DNA from: an uncultured Alistipes sp.
GTDB taxonomy: Bacteria; Bacteroidota; Bacteroidia; Bacteroidales; Rikenellaceae
Reading direction: 5' to 3'
Length of the DNA stretch: 8,549 nt
NCBI GenBank assembly: GCA_937895825.1
Contig: CALBKP010000125.1
Span: forward strand, 1-8,549
Position numbers and translations under genes: made by a program. Below are positions 6,312 through 8,549 of the stretch, in pieces; positions within the stretch are counted from its first letter, which is position 1, and each line of letters starts with the position of its first letter. The notes below the pieces were generated by a model. It was given only the letters and a program-made list of their open reading frames with translations. It had not been told where the DNA came from and searched no databases.

Positions 6312-6345
6312 CAAAGGTATAAAAATATTGTTAAGTAGTTGCAAA
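6312..6345 (-). promoter_or_regulatory. Promoter of the prolyl-tRNA editing gene, possibly giving a leaderless mRNA
   Basis: On the minus strand TACCTTTG (6312-6319) is an exact TAnnTTTG box. TTTG (6342-6345) lies 22 bases upstream, slightly farther than the 19-20 seen at its neighbours. Only four bases separate the box from the ATG. Its -33 element is half of the palindrome TTGCAA shared with the opposite promoter. Confidence 0.65.
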
Positions 6346-6369
6346 GCTCACCAAAAAAACTTATCTTTG
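6339..6369 (+). promoter_or_regulatory. Promoter of the zinc-ribbon membrane protein and galK
   Basis: TATCTTTG (6362-6369) is an exact TAnnTTTG box, and TTG (6339-6341) is 20 bases upstream. The ATG follows 28 bases after the box. This promoter is back to back with the minus-strand promoter of the editing gene. Confidence 0.75.
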
Positions 6370-6397
6370 TAAGTGCTAAATTAAACTTTTGTTGTGT

Positions 6398-6955
6398 ATG
6401 GCTTTTGTGAATTGTCATAAGTGTAATGCACGGATATCGGATCTTCAGGAGGTGTGCCCACATTGCGGTCAGCCATTGCGTGTGGATGTTAATCGAGCCT
6501 CTCGTACATCAAGAATCGGCTATGGGCTCTTCTATGTTGTAATGTCGTTCGTTCTGGCTGCGGCATCGTGGAACTATAAGGATTCGATAGATACAATCAC
6601 GACATTCTTAAATGAGATGGACCCAATGGTTGTAACCGATGGTAGAGTTACTGGCTTTATGGTATTGTCCTATGGCGTTATGACTCTCACTGTTATTACA
6701 TTCCTGTCGGGTCTGTTGGCGGTGTTAAGGTCTGCTACGGCGGCACATATCATTATGTTTCTGTCGCTTGCGGTATATATTTGTATGGCGTTGCTTATTA
6801 ACGAGGGCGACTTCTTCGAAATTGACGACGATCGCTTCGTGCCCCATAGCGCTATACGCGCAACTATATGCCTCCATTTGGCCTTGTGGCCTATGTTGGT
6901 TATCTCGATGATAAATGCCCTTATGGCATTGGTATCGCTACGAACTAAACGATAA
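6398..6955 (+). CDS. Membrane protein with N-terminal zinc ribbon, function unknown
   Basis: The 185-residue product begins with a small zinc-ribbon-like knuckle pair, CHKC (6-9) and CPHC (20-23), followed by GQP. Four hydrophobic segments (about 41-58, 86-110, 116-134, 157-180) suggest four membrane helices. An acidic patch (about 137-145, EGDFFEIDDD) lies between helices 3 and 4. If the cysteine-rich head is cytoplasmic, as is usual for such proteins, the acidic loop lies between helices 3 and 4 on the same side; this is only a prediction. I cannot assign a family beyond a zinc-ribbon domain-containing membrane protein. The ATG at 6398 is favoured because the promoter is 28 bases upstream. 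A TTG at 6389 would add three residues. The gene is followed by galK after 12 bases. Confidence 0.82.
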   Translation: MAFVNCHKCNARISDLQEVCPHCGQPLRVDVNRASRTSRIGYGLFYVVMSFVLAAASWNYKDSIDTITTFLNEMDPMVVTDGRVTGFMVLSYGVMTLTVITFLSGLLAVLRSATAAHIIMFLSLAVYICMALLINEGDFFEIDDDRFVPHSAIRATICLHLALWPMLVISMINALMALVSLRTKR

Positions 6956-6967
6956 AAATAGTATATT

Positions 6968-8104
6968 ATGAATGTAAGCATTGTTAGTGCAAAGTTTAGA
7001 GAGAAGTTCTCGGTAGATGGTGAGCTCTTCGCATCGCCAGGACGTATTAATCTTATCGGTGAGCATACCGATTACAACGGCGGTTTTGTCTTTCCTGGAG
7101 CGATAGATAAGGGTATGGTTGCAGCCATCCGTTTAAATGATACGGAGCGCGTGCGTGCCTATGCTATTGATCTTGATGCATACGCAGAGTTTGGTCTCAA
7201 TGAGGAGGATGCTCCTTCGGAGGGTTGGGCTCGCTATATCTTTGGTGTATGCCGCGAGATTCAGAAGCGTGGTGGTAAGATCGCAGGCTTTGATACTACC
7301 TTCTCGGGTGATGTGCCCCTTGGTGCAGGTATGAGTTCGTCTGCTGCGTTGGAATCTACATTTGCAAATGCTCTTAACGAACTCTTCTCGCTTGGTATCG
7401 ATCGTTTTGAGCTGGCGCGCATAGGTCAGTCTACGGAGCATAACTATTGTGGCGTGAAGTGCGGTATTATGGATCAGTTCGCTTCGGTATTTGGTAAGGC
7501 TGGTCACCTTATGCGCCTTGACTGCCGCTCTATGGAGTTTGAGTACTTCCCATTCGATCCCGAGGCTCACGGCTATAAGTTGGTGTTGCTCGATTCTGTC
7601 GTTAAGCATGCTCTTGTTGGCTCGCCATATAATGATCGTCGTGCGTCGTGTGAGAGGGTAGCAGCCGTACTTGGTCAGGAATTCTTGCGAGGTGCTACCA
7701 TGGAGCAGCTTGATGCTATTAAGGATAAAATTTCGGAGGAGGATTATATGCGCGCTCGTTATGTTATTGGCGAGGAGCAGCGTGTGTTGGATGTATGCGA
7801 GGCTTTGAAGCGTAATGACTACGAGACTGTAGGTAAGCGCATGTACGAGACGCACTGGGGTATGACTAAGGATTATGAGGTGTCGTGTGAGGAACTTGAC
7901 TTTTTGGCAACGGTGGCCGAGGAGTGTGGAGTTACGGGCTCACGCATCATGGGTGGTGGCTTTGGTGGCTGTACTATCAACCTTGTTAAGAGCGACCTCT
8001 ACGATAGCTTTATCGCTACGGCCAAGGCCCGTTTTAATGAGAAGTATGGTCATGAACCTAAGGTATATTCTGTGGTAATATCTGATGGAGCTCGTCGCTT
8101 GTAG
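6968..8104 (+). CDS. galK: Galactokinase
   Basis: GalK phosphorylates alpha-D-galactose to galactose 1-phosphate with ATP, the first committed step of the Leloir pathway, in the cytoplasm. The 378-residue product has the galactokinase signature GRINLIGEHTDYNGG (25-39) including Arg26. It also has the ATP-binding GHMP motif PLGAGMSSSAALES (117-130), GIMDQF (166-171) with the expected catalytic Asp169, DCRS (185-188) and the third GHMP motif TGSRIMGGGFGGC (323-335). Length and motif order are normal for the family, and nothing is missing. It begins 12 bases after the zinc-ribbon membrane gene and is probably read from that gene's promoter, since I see no box of its own in the gap. galT, galE, galM and a galactose transporter are not in this window. 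Confidence 0.97.
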   Translation: MNVSIVSAKFREKFSVDGELFASPGRINLIGEHTDYNGGFVFPGAIDKGMVAAIRLNDTERVRAYAIDLDAYAEFGLNEEDAPSEGWARYIFGVCREIQKRGGKIAGFDTTFSGDVPLGAGMSSSAALESTFANALNELFSLGIDRFELARIGQSTEHNYCGVKCGIMDQFASVFGKAGHLMRLDCRSMEFEYFPFDPEAHGYKLVLLDSVVKHALVGSPYNDRRASCERVAAVLGQEFLRGATMEQLDAIKDKISEEDYMRARYVIGEEQRVLDVCEALKRNDYETVGKRMYETHWGMTKDYEVSCEELDFLATVAEECGVTGSRIMGGGFGGCTINLVKSDLYDSFIATAKARFNEKYGHEPKVYSVVISDGARRL

Positions 8105-8125
8105 TAAATAACAGCCAACAAGCTC

Positions 8126-8161
8126 TCTCCTCGTGATTTCGGTTGCGAGGAGATTTTTTTT
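8126..8161 (+). terminator. Rho-independent terminator of galK
   Basis: TCTCCTCG (8126-8133) pairs perfectly with CGAGGAGA (8146-8153), with a loop of 12 bases, followed directly by eight T residues (8154-8161). It lies 21 bases after the galK stop. Confidence 0.92.
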
Positions 8162-8231
8162 GCGATATCGTGTGCCGATTTTATTGCGACATGCGCGAAA
8201 ATGGAGTTTGGGTGAAAATTTTGTTGTTTTA

Positions 8232-8263
8232 TTTTTGTATATCGTAAAATTTGACTACCTTTG
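8232..8263 (+). promoter_or_regulatory. Promoter of serC
   Basis: TACCTTTG (8256-8263) is an exact TAnnTTTG box with TTTTTG (8232-8237) 18 bases upstream. The box is 111 bases before the serC ATG, so the leader is about 105 bases, much longer than those of the other genes here. Confidence 0.72.
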
Positions 8264-8276
8264 TGTGACTATAAAT

Positions 8277-8312
8277 GGCCGCGTGTGTGGCCGTGCGTAG
8301 TAAGTGACACAC
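8277..8312 (+). other. Possible alternative hairpins in the serC leader
   Basis: GGCC (8277-8280) can pair with GGCC (8289-8292) around an eight-base loop. The loop itself contains GTGTGT (8283-8288), which could instead pair with ACACAC (8307-8312). The two folds exclude each other. They match no riboswitch that I recognise, and the pairings are short, so a regulatory role is only a possibility. Confidence 0.3.
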
Positions 8313-8374
8313 AAATAAGAGAATAAACAATTTTTTATTTACCAATACAAACTTAAAAAAAACGCTTAAAACTT

Positions 8375-8549
8375 ATGAAACACAATTTCAACGCAGGTCC
8401 CTGCGTACTTCCCCGTCAGGCCGTTGAGGCAGCTATTGAGGCTATCCGCGACTTCGATAACACCGGTATCGGTATTCTTGAGATTTCGCACCGTACTCCC
8501 GGCTGGGAGCGCGTAATGGCTGAGGTTGAGCAGCTTTGGCGTGACCTTC
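8375..8549 (+). CDS. serC: Phosphoserine aminotransferase SerC, 5' part (continues past the window)
   Basis: SerC is the PLP enzyme that converts 3-phosphohydroxypyruvate and glutamate to phosphoserine in serine biosynthesis; it also takes part in pyridoxal phosphate synthesis in some bacteria. The first 58 codons are present: MKHNFNAGPCVLPRQAVE opens the protein, and GILEISHRTPGWERVM contains the family ISHR motif. Both fit the N terminus of SerC. Most members have Ser after the Gly-Pro where this protein has Cys10, a mild substitution. The start is unambiguous because the NFNAGP motif sits at the very N terminus in the family. Cofactor-binding residues lie beyond the window. In Bacteroidetes serA often follows serC, but that cannot be checked here. 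Confidence 0.95.
   Translation, partial: MKHNFNAGPCVLPRQAVEAAIEAIRDFDNTGIGILEISHRTPGWERVMAEVEQLWRDL

Noticed and set aside
6308..6463. N-terminal extension of the prolyl-tRNA editing protein to position 6463
   Set aside because: The extension covers both divergent promoters and is unlike the family; the ATG at 6307 begins at the normal family start.
7133..7855. A 240-codon open frame on the minus strand inside galK
   Set aside because: It is fully antisense to a galK with all motifs intact, its protein has no recognisable domain, and there is no promoter box or sensible leader. It is a shadow of codon bias.

Overview
The window looks like chromosomal DNA from a member of the Bacteroidales. 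Evidence: at least seven starts of transcription carry the Bacteroidetes-type promoter (TAnnTTTG box with TTG about 18-22 bases upstream). The genes have A-rich leaders instead of Shine-Dalgarno sites. One lipoprotein has a BACON domain, and the tmRNA tag ends in NYALAA. A Rikenellaceae/Alistipes-like source is possible, but I cannot fix the genus from the sequence.

Layout, left to right. The 5' part of a CAU-anticodon tRNA (minus strand) runs off the left edge, with its own promoter. Next is a large minus-strand surface-lipoprotein gene: a lipoprotein signal, a BACON domain and four related beta-rich modules, closed by a hairpin terminator. Divergent from it is a plus-strand pair: a six-helix potassium-channel-like protein with an abnormal selectivity filter, then, four bases on, a small lipoprotein of unknown function. 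mscL follows as a single gene with its own promoter and terminator. The tmRNA gene (ssrA) lies on the minus strand and is divergent from an ftsE-type ABC ATPase gene. ftsE converges on a minus-strand prolyl-tRNA editing gene (ProXp/YbaK family), and the two share a terminator region. The editing gene is divergent from a gene for a zinc-ribbon membrane protein, which is followed 12 bases later by galactokinase (galK). The window ends in the first 58 codons of serC, which has a leader of about 105 bases.

The genes are mostly separately promoted housekeeping functions: translation quality control (tmRNA, prolyl-tRNA editing), cell envelope (FtsE, MscL, channel, lipoproteins) and metabolism (GalK, SerC). 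I see no CRISPR array, insertion sequence, phage gene or obvious genomic island. No gene-free stretch exceeds 300 bases; the longest (8105-8374) holds the galK terminator and the serC promoter and leader. The points most worth a second look are the channel with the altered filter and its lipoprotein partner, the four-module BACON lipoprotein, and the back-to-back promoter at 6312-6369, where one side may give a leaderless mRNA.
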